From JAJYSO01 sp964451785 (GTDB taxonomy: Bacteria > Bacteroidota > Bacteroidia > Flavobacteriales > Flavobacteriaceae), in contig CAYVJG010000010.1 in assembly GCA_964451785.1 (NCBI GenBank), forward strand, positions 16,106 to 80,105: 64,000 nucleotides of DNA, given 5' to 3'. Below are positions 33,268 through 42,596 of the stretch, piece after piece. The translations under genes were made by a program, and so were the position numbers. Every line of letters begins with the position of its first letter. Position 1 is the stretch's first letter. The notes under the pieces are model-generated. The model was not told the origin of the DNA. It saw nothing but the letters and a program-made list of their open reading frames with translations, and did no database searches.

Positions 33268-35724
33268 ATGAAATTAAAACACTGGCTGTATGGCGTAGCG
33301 TTTGCGCTCGTGGGATGGACGAGCTACGGACAATACCAACCGAAAGAAGCGTCTATAGATCAAAATGAGTTGCGATTGTGGTACGAAAATCCGGCGCCAA
33401 ATTGGCTTTACGCCGTCCCTTTAGGCAATGGACGTATAGGCGCCATGCCTGATGGAGGAATAACACATGAAAACATTATTCTCAACGACATTACGATGTG
33501 GTCAGGAAGTCCTCAAAATGCTAATCGCCCGGGGGCAGTTGACCACTTACCCGAAATTAAAAAACTGATTTTTGCCGGTAAAAATGCTGAGGCTGAAGCC
33601 TTAGTCAATAAATACTTTGTGTGTAAAGGTGCCGGATCAGGTTATGGCAATGGTGCTAATGTGCCTTATGGAAGTTTCCAAGTTTTGGGGAATTTACATA
33701 TTGATTACCACTATGCACAAACAGGAGCAGATACTTTAACCCAAAATTATAGTCGTGAACTCGATTTGCGCACAGCAGTCGCAAAAACTAAATTTACAGT
33801 AAATGGCATACAGTATACGCGTGAATATTTTACTAGTTTTGCTGATGATGTGGTTGCCATTCGCCTTACTGCCGACAAACCAGGACAATTGAGTTTTGAT
33901 TTGGCAATTGATCGTCCTGAACGTTTTGAGGTAACTGTAAAAGACAAAGAATTACAGATGTATGGCCAGTTAAATGACGGAAAACCCAACCAAAAAACAG
34001 GTGTTCGCTACTTAACGCGCGTGCGTATTGTACATGATGGAGGCAATTTGAAAACAGAAGCCCAAAAACTGACCTTAACAGGTGCTGATTCGGCAATCAT
34101 TTATGTATCTACAGCTACGAGTTTTAAAGATTTTCCTTATCGCTCAAAAACAGCTGATTGGTTAAAAACGGCTATGCAAAAAGATTATGTCGATTTGAAA
34201 GCAGACCATATTGCGGCGTATAAGAAATTATTTGATCGCGCTGAATTGACTTTAGAAAATCCTAATCAGAAGCAAGCTGAGTTACCGACAGACCAACGTT
34301 TGGTGGCTTATATGAAAAATCCTACTGATCGCGGTTTGCCAGTGTTGTACTTTCAATACGGACGTTATTTATTGATTAGCAGCACACGCCCGGGATGGTT
34401 GCCGCCAAATTTACAAGGGCTTTGGGCTAAAGGGGTACAAACACCATGGAATGGCGATTATCATCTCAATATAAATATTCAGATGAATCATTGGCCTTTA
34501 GAAGTGACCAACTTACCCATACTCAATGAGCCTTTTTTAACGTTAGTTGAAGGCATGGTAAAGCCGGGTGAGCGTACGGCAAAAGTGTATTATGGCGGAA
34601 AAGGTTGGGTAGCTCATGTGATTACAAATGTCTGGGGCTTTACGGCACCTGGCGAAAGTGCATCTTGGGGCGCCACCAATTCCGGCTCAGGCTGGATGGC
34701 TAATCTGTTATGGCGTCATTACGCATTTACTTTAGATAAAGACTATTTAAAGCGCCTATATCCTGTGATTAAGGGGTCAGCAGAATTTTATTTGAGCACA
34801 TTGACTGAAGATCCACGTACAGGCTGGTTGGTGACTGTACCGTCTAATTCACCTGAAAATGCGTTTCGCTTAAAGAATGGAAAAGTAGCGCACATTACAG
34901 CAGGACCGACTATCGATAATCAGATTGTCAGAGAGTTGTTTCAAAATGTGATTACGGCTTCTGATATATTAAATGAAGATGCTAAGTTGCGTCGTCAATT
35001 GAAGCGTGCCATTAAAAAATTGCCACCTAATCAAATTGATGAGCACGGTAGAATTATGGAATGGCTTAAACCTTATGAGGAAGTAGAAGTGCACCACCGT
35101 CATGTATCGCCCTTGTGGGCGCTATATCCGGGGCGCGGAATTTCTGTGCAAAATACCCCGCAGTTGGCTGATGCTTCAAAAGCCTTATTAGAACGCCGTG
35201 GTGATGTTAGTACCGGTTGGTCTTTAGCCTGGAAAATTAATTTGTGGGCACGTTTAAAAGATGGTAATCACTGTCTGAAATTGATAGGCGATTTATTGCG
35301 TCCTATTGGTCAAAAGGGCATTAATACAAGCGGAGGAGGTGCTTACCCAAATTTGTTTGATGCGCATCCACCTTTTCAAATTGATGGAAATTTTGGCGGA
35401 ACAGCCGGAATCGCTGAAATGCTAGTACAATCATCAGCTGGAGTTGTTGAATTTTTACCGGCCTTACCTGATCAATGGACCACCGGTCATTTTGAAGGAT
35501 TACGCGTGCGTGGCGGTGGAGAGGTAGCCGCACAATGGGATAATGGACAACTGCAATTAGCACAATTAACGGCGGTAGTCGATAACACATTTACAATTGC
35601 CTTAACTCCACAGCAAAAAAGCCGTTTGCAATTAGATGAACTCACTCAAGACGTGAAATGGGATGGGAATAATTTAAAAGTTAATCTAAAAAAAGGCGAA
35701 CACTTACAACTAAAATTTAGATAA
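33268..35724 (+). CDS. Alpha-L-fucosidase, GH95
   Basis: 818 aa from ATG 33268, which opens a signal peptide (MKLKHWLYGVAFALVGWTSY); an upstream GTG at 33229 would spoil it. The N-terminal domain (about 25-290) has LRLWYENPAPNWLYAVPLGN and GRIGAMPDGG, the family's first signature. The (alpha/alpha)6 barrel (about 320-720) holds RPGWLPPNLQGLWAKGVQTP, NGDYHLNINIQMNHWP and HRHVSPLWALYPG with LFDAHPPFQIDGNFGGTAGI. GH95 enzymes remove alpha-1,2-fucose (or galactose) by inversion. With the divergent GH20 it suggests use of fucosylated GlcNAc/GalNAc glycans, such as host mucins. Confidence 0.9.
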   Translation: MKLKHWLYGVAFALVGWTSYGQYQPKEASIDQNELRLWYENPAPNWLYAVPLGNGRIGAMPDGGITHENIILNDITMWSGSPQNANRPGAVDHLPEIKKLIFAGKNAEAEALVNKYFVCKGAGSGYGNGANVPYGSFQVLGNLHIDYHYAQTGADTLTQNYSRELDLRTAVAKTKFTVNGIQYTREYFTSFADDVVAIRLTADKPGQLSFDLAIDRPERFEVTVKDKELQMYGQLNDGKPNQKTGVRYLTRVRIVHDGGNLKTEAQKLTLTGADSAIIYVSTATSFKDFPYRSKTADWLKTAMQKDYVDLKADHIAAYKKLFDRAELTLENPNQKQAELPTDQRLVAYMKNPTDRGLPVLYFQYGRYLLISSTRPGWLPPNLQGLWAKGVQTPWNGDYHLNINIQMNHWPLEVTNLPILNEPFLTLVEGMVKPGERTAKVYYGGKGWVAHVITNVWGFTAPGESASWGATNSGSGWMANLLWRHYAFTLDKDYLKRLYPVIKGSAEFYLSTLTEDPRTGWLVTVPSNSPENAFRLKNGKVAHITAGPTIDNQIVRELFQNVITASDILNEDAKLRRQLKRAIKKLPPNQIDEHGRIMEWLKPYEEVEVHHRHVSPLWALYPGRGISVQNTPQLADASKALLERRGDVSTGWSLAWKINLWARLKDGNHCLKLIGDLLRPIGQKGINTSGGGAYPNLFDAHPPFQIDGNFGGTAGIAEMLVQSSAGVVEFLPALPDQWTTGHFEGLRVRGGGEVAAQWDNGQLQLAQLTAVVDNTFTIALTPQQKSRLQLDELTQDVKWDGNNLKVNLKKGEHLQLKFR

Positions 35725-35780
35725 CTAATTGAGTTAGAAAGAGAAACTGTATGGGCGAATTGCAGTTTGCCCATACAGTA

Positions 35781-36479
35781 TTATTCTACTAAGCTAAAAC
35801 GATGAGGATAGACGCGTTTAAGAATTTCTTCTCTTTTTTTATAGCTTATAACATAGACCGTGTATAGTAGAAGGAGGCAACAACTTGTCAAAATTCCTAT
35901 GCAGATACTTGCTATAAGTGCCTGTCCATCTTGAAGTGATGTTGTATTGAACAGACTATTAAAAGAGGTGTAAATCAAGTAAGGTATGTAGCCAATAGCC
36001 AGGTGTTGATTGAGGATATGATCAAAAAAATATTTCTCTGGCTTATAGTTCTTTTTAGCAAAGAAGGAAATCAAACTACCGAGAATAGAGGCAAAGCTCA
36101 AAACGCCTATAATTATATTTGTGATAAGCGGCATATAAAATAATCCAATTCCCACTACCACAGATAAACAGAGTATAATTGACAGCGGCATGGGCTGTTG
36201 TGCTTGTCGTTTTAGTTCTTGCCAAATAATGCGCCAATAGCGTTTTGACATGGCTTTTTGATGCTGCTCAATTACATCAGCAAATCCAAAAATTCCAAAT
36301 TTTTTAAATTCAGATTGTAAATTTTCTTCAAAAGACAAATCTGGTTGAGTACACCAGCGCTCTTCTATACCGTTGGCTAGGTGATCAACCATTTCAGTTT
36401 GCAAATCGTAATACGCAATGTAATGTTGCTTAGTGAACGCATAGAGGCGGGTTATTTCTTTGTCAGTTACTTTTCGCAT
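35781..36479 (-). CDS. Membrane protein of a PadR pair, unknown function
   Basis: 232 aa. A soluble N-terminal part (1-90) contains LQTEMVDHLANGIEERW and an acidic/aromatic helix resembling the DUF1700/permease-prefix domain. About five hydrophobic segments follow (near 98-112, 115-135, 160-178, 190-215). It ends in a basic tail. It lies three bases after the PadR gene and shares its promoter, the usual arrangement of PadR-controlled envelope or transport proteins. I cannot name a function. Confidence 0.6.
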   Translation of the reverse strand: MRKVTDKEITRLYAFTKQHYIAYYDLQTEMVDHLANGIEERWCTQPDLSFEENLQSEFKKFGIFGFADVIEQHQKAMSKRYWRIIWQELKRQAQQPMPLSIILCLSVVVGIGLFYMPLITNIIIGVLSFASILGSLISFFAKKNYKPEKYFFDHILNQHLAIGYIPYLIYTSFNSLFNTTSLQDGQALIASICIGILTSCCLLLLYTVYVISYKKREEILKRVYPHRFSLVE

Positions 36480-36482
36480 AGG

Positions 36483-36821
36483 TTAATTAAACTTTGGTAT
36501 AGGAGTTAAGATAAGTTCTAAATTTTCAATAGCTTGTTTGAGGGCTGCTATTTGAGTGGTTGTTTCTTTTATACCAGTGTTGGTAAGACGGTAATATTTG
36601 CGCCACCTACCGTCTACTTTTTGTTGTTCAGTTTCAAGAAGGCCTTTGCTTTCTAATTTGTGTAACATAGGGTAGAGTGCTCCTTCCGTAATTTTTAATT
36701 TACCTTGAGTGAGCCTTTTTACTTCTTGTGTGAGTTCGTACCCATACATGCGTTCTCTTTCAGATAACAACTTTAAGATGATGGTTTGTAAGCTTCCTTT
36801 GTATAGCGCTGATGAATTCAA
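36483..36821 (-). CDS. PadR-family transcriptional regulator
   Basis: 112 aa. The winged HTH is clear: YKGSLQTIILKLLSERERMY, GYELTQEVKRLTQGKLKITE, GALYPMLHKLESKGLLETEQ and WRKYYRLTNTG, followed by a short dimerisation helix. It heads the operon with the membrane protein (three-base gap). A 9-bp-arm palindrome centred 41 bp upstream (36851-36873) is the likely autoregulatory operator. Confidence 0.9.
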   Translation of the reverse strand: MNSSALYKGSLQTIILKLLSERERMYGYELTQEVKRLTQGKLKITEGALYPMLHKLESKGLLETEQQKVDGRWRKYYRLTNTGIKETTTQIAALKQAIENLELILTPIPKFN

Positions 36822-36850
36822 TTTTTTTTGTAAAGTTACAAAATATTACG

Positions 36851-36873
36851 CATACCTAAGTTAGTTAGGTATG
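36851..36873 (-). promoter_or_regulatory. Putative PadR operator
   Basis: Perfect arms CATACCTAA/TTAGGTATG with a GTTAG centre, 30 bp upstream of the padR start codon. On the minus strand TAACTTTA lies 3' of it as a candidate -7 box, so binding would block the promoter. Confidence 0.7.
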
Positions 36874-37024
36874 TTTTTCACAATTAAATCAAGCTCTTAA
36901 AATTTTATTAAGGAGTTATGGGGTTAATAGCTTCCCTATATAAAATTAAAAATTCAAGTTCTGGAATCATTTTATATGACGTCTTCTTAGGTTAGCTTTT
37001 TACCGAAGTGTTGTTTTTGTTATA
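36874..37024. other. Intergenic stretch between the PadR operator and palindromic element
   Basis: Part of the 393-bp gap between the padR and gldG genes (both minus strand). AT-rich, with no gene or motif of note beyond the neighbouring operator and element. Confidence 0.4.
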
Positions 37025-37185
37025 GAGCTCATTTAAACTTTCTATTATTGGCTGCAAAATGATCTTTTTGCCCCATATTTTGTCTTTTTCTTACTCCATA
37101 GCTACGGCTATGCAGTGCAAAAAAGACTTCATCTGGAACAAAAATCTCTATTTTTCGCTTCAATCCTAAAAGTTTAAATGACCTC
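37025..37185. mobile_element. Second type of MITE-like palindrome (161 bp)
   Basis: The ends GAGCTCATTTAAACTTT and AAAGTTTAAATGACCTC are 16/17 inverted repeats, and almost the whole element pairs with itself around CATAGC-TACG-GCTATG (for example TGTCTTTTT against AAAAAAGAC). ATA flanks both ends (37022-37024 and 37186-37188). Size, palindromic build and the central hairpin match the two MITE copies at 30720 and 42642, but the ends differ. It lies 29 bp after the gldG stop. Confidence 0.65.
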
Positions 37186-37214
37186 ATAATGAAGATTAAT
37201 GTTATGTCTCTTAT

Positions 37215-38897
37215 TTATTTTCTATACTTGCGGCGTCTATAGTAGGTGAAGCCTAGGCTGACAATAATGAGTAGGAAAAGTGGAACTCCGAGATTGACAA
37301 TTTGCCAGAAACTGCGTTTGGCGGTTATTTTTTGGGGATTGAGGAAAGGAATATCCACTTTTTTTGTGCGAATTTGTAAGAGTCCTGAGTCGTCAAGCAT
37401 ATAGTTTACAGTATTGAGTAAAAAAGCTTTATTGCCATAGGTTTGACCAGTTTTAGGGTCGTAATCTAAGCTAGTAGGCTGTCCTTTTCGCACGTCATTT
37501 TTGATAACATCGCCGTCAGAAATCACCACCATTTGTGTAGGCTTACTTTCATCTTTGACTTGTGATAAATGAAACGGCTTAACTCGGTTTTTATAGACCG
37601 AAGTAAATTGACCTTCCAATAACACCGCCATAATTTGATGAGGGTTGGTGTAAGTTTTAAAATCTGGTTTTTGGGTAATAACCTGCTCTAAATTAATTTG
37701 TTCAGGTGTGCCTTCAATACGTGTGGCAACCGAGCTACGTAGCAATACGGTTTTGTCAACTCCATTTTTGAGGGTATCCATAGGGTTGGCAAAATCAAAT
37801 CGAATTGGCGCTAAATTGTGGGTGATAGGATGATTATTTTGAGGTTCTACCAAAGGTGAGTAATACCAAGGATAAGGCGTAAATTGCGTTTGTTTGCCCT
37901 GACCTGTAGCCAAAATGAGGTTGTCGGCATGTAAATCATTAATCAGTGAAGGTGTGATGCGTATCCCGTATTTAAAAAAGAAATCAAGCAAGTTCAAATC
38001 GCGTGGGTAAGCCAGCATTTTGCCTTGAACACCGGTAAATAAGCTGTCTTTTTCGGCAGCTACTGCTTCAACAAGCCAAAGCGATTTGCCGCCATTCATA
38101 ATATATTGATCGAGGACAAATTTTTCTTTTTCAGTAAAAGCTTCTGTAGGTTTAGCCACTACCACTAAATCAAAACTGTCGAGTTCTTGCAATGTACGCT
38201 GCGGATTTGTGGCTACAGAATCTAAAGTGAAAGGAGCAGTGTGGTAAAACGCGCCTACGGTTTTTAGGAAACTAGCCATTTGTAAATCAGGCAATTCGCC
38301 GTTACCTTTGAGGATAGCAATTTTTTTAGATTGCTTGCTCAATAAACGTTTAAAGGCATCGGTAAAGGCGTATTCTAAACTTTGCACTGACTTGTTGACC
38401 ATTTCCTCATTGCTATCTCCGGGAGTCATCTGTAGTAACGGAATTTTGACAGATTGCCCTTGATAAGTTGCTACAGCCCACGGAAAGATAAGGCTTTGGG
38501 TATTTTCGCCATTTTTGCGCACGCTTAAGCGACGCGGCGGCATTCCGGATTCAAAAAACTGCTGTCCGATCTGTTGTGCAGGCACTTGACTGTCGGCCAA
38601 AGGATTAATAAAATTGAATTTTATCTGATGGTTAAAGGCGCTAAATTCTTCTAGCAAATAGCGCGTTTCGTTTGACAAACGTTTAAAATTAGAAGGGAAA
38701 TCTCCCTTTAAAAAAACTTGTACAATTAAAGGATTTTCAGTAGAACTGACAATAGACTTAGCCTGTTCAGAAAGAGTGTAACGCTGATTTTGTGTCAAAT
38801 CAAAGCGTTTGTAAACTTTGGATGCTAATAAGTTGATAATGACTAAACCTAACACTAACAACCCTAAAGAACGGAGCGTTTTAAAATTCTTTTTCAT
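37215..38897 (-). CDS. gldG: Gliding-motility ABC transporter auxiliary protein GldG
   Basis: 560 aa. An N-terminal membrane helix (about 8-28) is followed by KVYKRFDLTQNQRYTLSEQA, the start of the ABC_transp_aux (DUF7088-like) domain. A large extracytoplasmic region (30-525) and a C-terminal helix with a basic tail (about 527-560) complete it. In Flavobacterium johnsoniae GldG works with GldF and the ATPase GldA, and all three are needed for gliding in that species. The gene overlaps gldF by four bases. gldA is not adjacent, as in other Flavobacteriia. Confidence 0.9.
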   Translation of the reverse strand: MKKNFKTLRSLGLLVLGLVIINLLASKVYKRFDLTQNQRYTLSEQAKSIVSSTENPLIVQVFLKGDFPSNFKRLSNETRYLLEEFSAFNHQIKFNFINPLADSQVPAQQIGQQFFESGMPPRRLSVRKNGENTQSLIFPWAVATYQGQSVKIPLLQMTPGDSNEEMVNKSVQSLEYAFTDAFKRLLSKQSKKIAILKGNGELPDLQMASFLKTVGAFYHTAPFTLDSVATNPQRTLQELDSFDLVVVAKPTEAFTEKEKFVLDQYIMNGGKSLWLVEAVAAEKDSLFTGVQGKMLAYPRDLNLLDFFFKYGIRITPSLINDLHADNLILATGQGKQTQFTPYPWYYSPLVEPQNNHPITHNLAPIRFDFANPMDTLKNGVDKTVLLRSSVATRIEGTPEQINLEQVITQKPDFKTYTNPHQIMAVLLEGQFTSVYKNRVKPFHLSQVKDESKPTQMVVISDGDVIKNDVRKGQPTSLDYDPKTGQTYGNKAFLLNTVNYMLDDSGLLQIRTKKVDIPFLNPQKITAKRSFWQIVNLGVPLFLLIIVSLGFTYYRRRKYRK

Positions 38898-39625
38898 CGG
38901 ATGCTACGGTTGAGGTTGAGTTTAGTGAAACTTAAAAATAGCGCAATTAAACTGAGAAAATAAATGATATCACGCGTATCAATAACACCACGACTAATGC
39001 TTTCGTAATGAAAGCTGATGCCTAAATAAGAAATGGCGTAAAGATCAGAACCGAATAGATTAAAGCTGTTAATGCCTTGGAAGGCATAAAAACACAAGAA
39101 ACAAAGCAGAACGGCGCTGATAAAGCTGATAATTTGATTTTTGGATAAACTAGAACTAAAAATACCAATAGCCGTGAAAACAGCACATAGCAAAATTAAT
39201 CCAAGATAAGAGCCTATGAGTTGTCCGCTGTCAATCTGTGTCGTGACTTTGCTTAAATCGTCAATAGTCAAAACGTAAAGTAAGGTGGGGATAAGAGCGA
39301 GTAAAACGACAATTAAATTGCCAAAATATTTTCCGCTAATCAGTGCATTTTTGGAAATAGGTTTGGTGCAGAGCAGTTCAAGTGTGCCTAGGCGTTTTTC
39401 TTCAGAAAAGCTGCGCATGGTGACCGCCGGAATGAGAAACATAAACACCCAAGGTGCCAGATCAAAGAAAGCCGACAAGTTGGCAAATCCGTAGTCTAAA
39501 ATATTGTATTCTCCTTGAAATACCCACAGAAATAATCCTGTGACAATTAAAAAAACGCCGATGATTAAATACCCGGTAAACCCGGCAAAAAAAGCGTTGA
39601 TTTCCTTTACTAAAATAGCCCGCAT
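38894..39625 (-). CDS. gldF: Gliding-motility ABC transporter permease GldF
   Basis: 243 aa ABC-2 type permease with six predicted helices. The cytoplasmic segment TMRSFSEEKRLGTLELLCTK after helix 2 is diagnostic of the GldF/NosY branch. It pairs with GldG in the same operon (four-base overlap). The GldA ATPase must come from another locus. The pair indicates an organism able to glide, or descended from one. Confidence 0.92.
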   Translation of the reverse strand: MRAILVKEINAFFAGFTGYLIIGVFLIVTGLFLWVFQGEYNILDYGFANLSAFFDLAPWVFMFLIPAVTMRSFSEEKRLGTLELLCTKPISKNALISGKYFGNLIVVLLALIPTLLYVLTIDDLSKVTTQIDSGQLIGSYLGLILLCAVFTAIGIFSSSLSKNQIISFISAVLLCFLCFYAFQGINSFNLFGSDLYAISYLGISFHYESISRGVIDTRDIIYFLSLIALFLSFTKLNLNRSIR

Positions 39626-39719
39626 AATAATTTGGATAATGGCAAACTTACTATTTTATTAAAACTATCAAAATAACAACAGACATATTTTGTGTTATTC
39701 TGCTAAAAGAATGTGAGTA

Positions 39720-40334
39720 TTACAAGTTGGTAGCCGCGTTTAGCGTGTTGAGTTTTACTTTTTCTTCGGCACAATACAGACGAATAGCTTCAAAAAAAGT
39801 AGAAAACTCAGCTTGATAGCGCGTGTAATTATGTTTAAAATTAGGAATGGCCTTATCGAGCTGAACAGAATGCTTTAACCGCCGACTCATTTGCTGTAAG
39901 ATGTGTTGTATACCCTCAATAGTACGGTAATTGTACAACCAGTTTTCTCTAACCATCACCGGATAAAAGCGCTGTACATTAGGTGGTAAATCGTCAAAAT
40001 TATCAGCCATAGATTGATAAAAATCGTCAACGTAAGTTTTGAGATTTTGCGGATGATAACGATTCCAGTGTTTAGCTAAAAAATGATCGTAAAGCACATC
40101 GACAATCACACCGCTATAGTGTCTAAACTCAGGGAACAAGCGATGTTTGCTTTTAAAAGTTTCGGGATGTGTATCAGAAAAAGAATCTATTTTGCGATGT
40201 AAAAGAATGCCTTTTTGGTAAGAAAGAGGGTAGGTTTTATAGGCTTTCCCTTTGATGGAATCAGCCATGAAATTGCCGAGTTTTAACTGTCTATCGTCAT
40301 CGCCGGAAAGATAAATGTGGGCTAAAAAATTCAC
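39720..40334 (-). CDS. ACP phosphodiesterase-like protein (AcpH/DUF479)
   Basis: 204 aa with the family start MNFLAHIYLSGDDDRQLKLG and the conserved NFMADSIKGK, then HRKIDSFSDTHPE and VDVLYDHFLAKHW. AcpH removes 4'-phosphopantetheine from acyl carrier protein in E. coli. The predicted metal ligands (Asp and His of FSDTHPE and YDHFLAKHW) are all present. Monocistronic on the minus strand, behind gldF. Confidence 0.85.
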   Translation of the reverse strand: MNFLAHIYLSGDDDRQLKLGNFMADSIKGKAYKTYPLSYQKGILLHRKIDSFSDTHPETFKSKHRLFPEFRHYSGVIVDVLYDHFLAKHWNRYHPQNLKTYVDDFYQSMADNFDDLPPNVQRFYPVMVRENWLYNYRTIEGIQHILQQMSRRLKHSVQLDKAIPNFKHNYTRYQAEFSTFFEAIRLYCAEEKVKLNTLNAATNL

Positions 40335-40439
40335 TGAGTTTAACGTGTTTAAAATAGAAATATAAGGTAAGCAGTTTTTGTGGCAAAACCAAGTATTAAG
40401 TCGTAAAAAACGTCAGCTTCTGATGACCTTAGAAAAAGA

Positions 40440-40471
40440 GGCCTGCCGGATTTTTAAAAACCTGGCAGGCC
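40440..40471 (-). terminator. Terminator of the thioredoxin-like gene
   Basis: GGCCTGCC pairs with GGCAGGCC around a 16-base loop. On the minus strand a TCTTTTTC run follows. It lies 24 bp beyond the stop at 40495. Confidence 0.8.
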
Positions 40472-40494
40472 ATATAAATTTGTAAACTTGTCAA

Positions 40495-40995
40495 TTAGGC
40501 TTTAGGGACCCATTTTTCAAAGAAGGCTTTCACCTTATCTAAATTATAACTTTTGCCGTCTTCTAAGACCCCACTGTTTTGTATGTGTAGTAGTTTACCA
40601 TTTTCGTCGAGCACAATAAATACGGGATATCCATTCTTTTTACCTGGATTTCCAAAGCTCTCAAAGATGGCTTCGTTTTTGTTTTCTGGAGACCAGTTGA
40701 GGTGGTAATACAAATAATTTTGATCAACTATATTTTTTAAGACCTCATGTGTTTTCCAATAATGATTAAAACGCAAACACCAAATGCACCAGTTTCCACC
40801 AGCTTGAATCATGATATTTTTGTGTTCTTTTTTAGCTTGCTTAACGAGCTGAATTAACTTGGCTTGTGCATCTTCTTTAGGATTGTAAGGACGCTCTAAG
40901 CCGACTTGCTTGCTTGAAGATTTAGTAGAATTACTGTTTTGAGAAAAACCTATAGTGCTACAAAAAAGTAAGCCTATAAACAGAGCATATTTCAT
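40495..40995 (-). CDS. Periplasmic thioredoxin-like protein
   Basis: 166 aa with a signal peptide (MKYALFIGLLFCSTIGFSQ) and a thioredoxin_7-type domain (about 35-160). The redox motif is CIWC in QAGGNWCIWCLRFNHYW, with the cis-Pro region GYPVFIVLDENGKL. The CIWC motif and Trp-rich surroundings suggest a disulfide reductase for envelope proteins. The partner is unknown. Confidence 0.85.
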   Translation of the reverse strand: MKYALFIGLLFCSTIGFSQNSNSTKSSSKQVGLERPYNPKEDAQAKLIQLVKQAKKEHKNIMIQAGGNWCIWCLRFNHYWKTHEVLKNIVDQNYLYYHLNWSPENKNEAIFESFGNPGKKNGYPVFIVLDENGKLLHIQNSGVLEDGKSYNLDKVKAFFEKWVPKA

Positions 40996-41144
40996 ATTTT
41001 TTAAATTTTAGGAAGCAAAGTTATCTTTTTTAAAAAAATAAAAATAAGTTAATTCTCTTAATTTATTCATAATATATTTAATCTATAGGTTTAATAGGTA
41101 ATGAAGAAAACATCACAAACGGACTGATTTTTGAGCGACCTATC

Positions 41145-41173
41145 TTGTCAACTCACAACTTTCGTTATATTTG
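41145..41173 (+). promoter_or_regulatory. Bacteroidota-type promoter of the phosphosugar mutase gene
   Basis: TTG (41145-41147), 18 bases, then TATATTTG (41166-41173): a full match to TTG-N17..23-TAnnTTTG. The start codon follows 17 bases later, giving a very short leader. Confidence 0.75.
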
Positions 41174-41190
41174 GGCTAAAATAATCATCT

Positions 41191-42573
41191 ATGACTTTAA
41201 TAAAATCTATTTCCGGAATCCGCGGAACTATTGGCGGCCGTATTGGCGATAATCTTACTCCTATTGATGTTGTAAAATTTGCTTCGGCTTATGGCCAATG
41301 GATAAAAAATCAATCAAAAACAGAAACCTACCGCGTAGTGGTAGGTCGTGATGCCCGCTTATCAGGCGCCATGGTACAGCAATTGGTGATGAATACTTTG
41401 GTGGGACAAGGTATAGATGTTCTCGATTTGGACTTGTCAACAACACCAACTGTTGAAATGGCTGTGGCGATGGAAAAGGCTAATGGAGGAATTATCTTGA
41501 CGGCAAGTCATAATCCTAAACAGTGGAATGCTCTTAAATTATTAAACCATAAAGGTGAATTTCTCGATGCCGCTGAAGGCGAAGAGATTTTAAGATTGGC
41601 AGATGATTCTTCCATCACTTATGCTAAAATTGACGATTTAGGTCAAATTATTGACACGCCAAATTATATCGGAAAACACATTGATGAAATTCTCAAATTA
41701 AAATGGGTGGATGTCGATAAAATTAAAGCAGCCAACTTTAAAGTGGTCGTTGATGCAGTTAACTCGACAGGAGGTATCGCTATTCCTCAGCTATTAGAGC
41801 GATTAGGCGTTGAAACTGTCAAATTGTATTGCGAACCTAATGGACATTTTCCACACAATCCAGAACCTTTAGCTAAAAACTTAACCGATGTATGCAAACG
41901 CGTTGTCGAAGAAAAAGCCGATTTGGGAATTGTAGTTGATCCTGATGTAGATCGCTTGGCTTTTATTGATGAAACCGGAACCATGTTTGGTGAAGAATAC
42001 ACTTTGGTGGCTGTTGCTGACTATCTGTTAGGCAAACAAAAGGGCAATACGGTAAGCAATTTGTCATCTTCTCGAGCTTTACGCGATGTCACTGAAAAGC
42101 ACGGAGGCAATTATCACGCTAGTGCCGTAGGTGAGGTTAACGTGGTTAAATTGATGAAAGATACCGATGCCTTTATCGGAGGTGAAGGAAACGGCGGAAT
42201 TATTTTTCCTGAATTGCACGCCGGTCGTGATAGCTTAGTAGGCTCGGCTTTATTCTTGACGCATTTGGCTGAAAAGCAAAAATCTGTTTCGGCTTTGCGC
42301 GCTGAATACCCAAGTTATTTTATGAGTAAAAGTAAAATTCAATTGACGCCAGAAATGGATGTAGATGCGTTACTTGAAAAAATAGCGGCTAAATATGCCG
42401 ATTTAAAACCCTCAACTATTGATGGTGTAAAAATTGATTTTCCTGAAAACTGGGTGCATATGCGCAAATCAAATACAGAACCGATTATTCGCATTTACAC
42501 CGAGGCACAGTCGCAAGCAGAGGCTGATGCTTTAGCAGAACGTTTTATTGAGGAGTTGAAAGCGCTCTTTTAA
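41191..42573 (+). CDS. glmM: Phosphoglucosamine mutase-type phosphohexomutase
   Basis: 460 aa with the four-domain alpha-D-phosphohexomutase layout. The active serine is in TASHNPKQWNALKLLN (about residue 102), metal ligands in VVDPDVDRLAFID, sugar-binding GGEGNGGIIFPELHAGRDSL, and the phosphate loop in MRKSNTEPIIRIYTEA. In Bacteroidota this family converts glucosamine-6-P to glucosamine-1-P for peptidoglycan and LPS. The start MTLIKSISGIRGTIGGRIGD is typical of GlmM/phosphomannomutase proteins in this phylum; PMM/PGM activity cannot be excluded. Ends at a strong terminator. Confidence 0.85.
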   Translation: MTLIKSISGIRGTIGGRIGDNLTPIDVVKFASAYGQWIKNQSKTETYRVVVGRDARLSGAMVQQLVMNTLVGQGIDVLDLDLSTTPTVEMAVAMEKANGGIILTASHNPKQWNALKLLNHKGEFLDAAEGEEILRLADDSSITYAKIDDLGQIIDTPNYIGKHIDEILKLKWVDVDKIKAANFKVVVDAVNSTGGIAIPQLLERLGVETVKLYCEPNGHFPHNPEPLAKNLTDVCKRVVEEKADLGIVVDPDVDRLAFIDETGTMFGEEYTLVAVADYLLGKQKGNTVSNLSSSRALRDVTEKHGGNYHASAVGEVNVVKLMKDTDAFIGGEGNGGIIFPELHAGRDSLVGSALFLTHLAEKQKSVSALRAEYPSYFMSKSKIQLTPEMDVDALLEKIAAKYADLKPSTIDGVKIDFPENWVHMRKSNTEPIIRIYTEAQSQAEADALAERFIEELKALF

Positions 42574-42596
42574 GGCGCTATAGCCTAAATAGCCTT

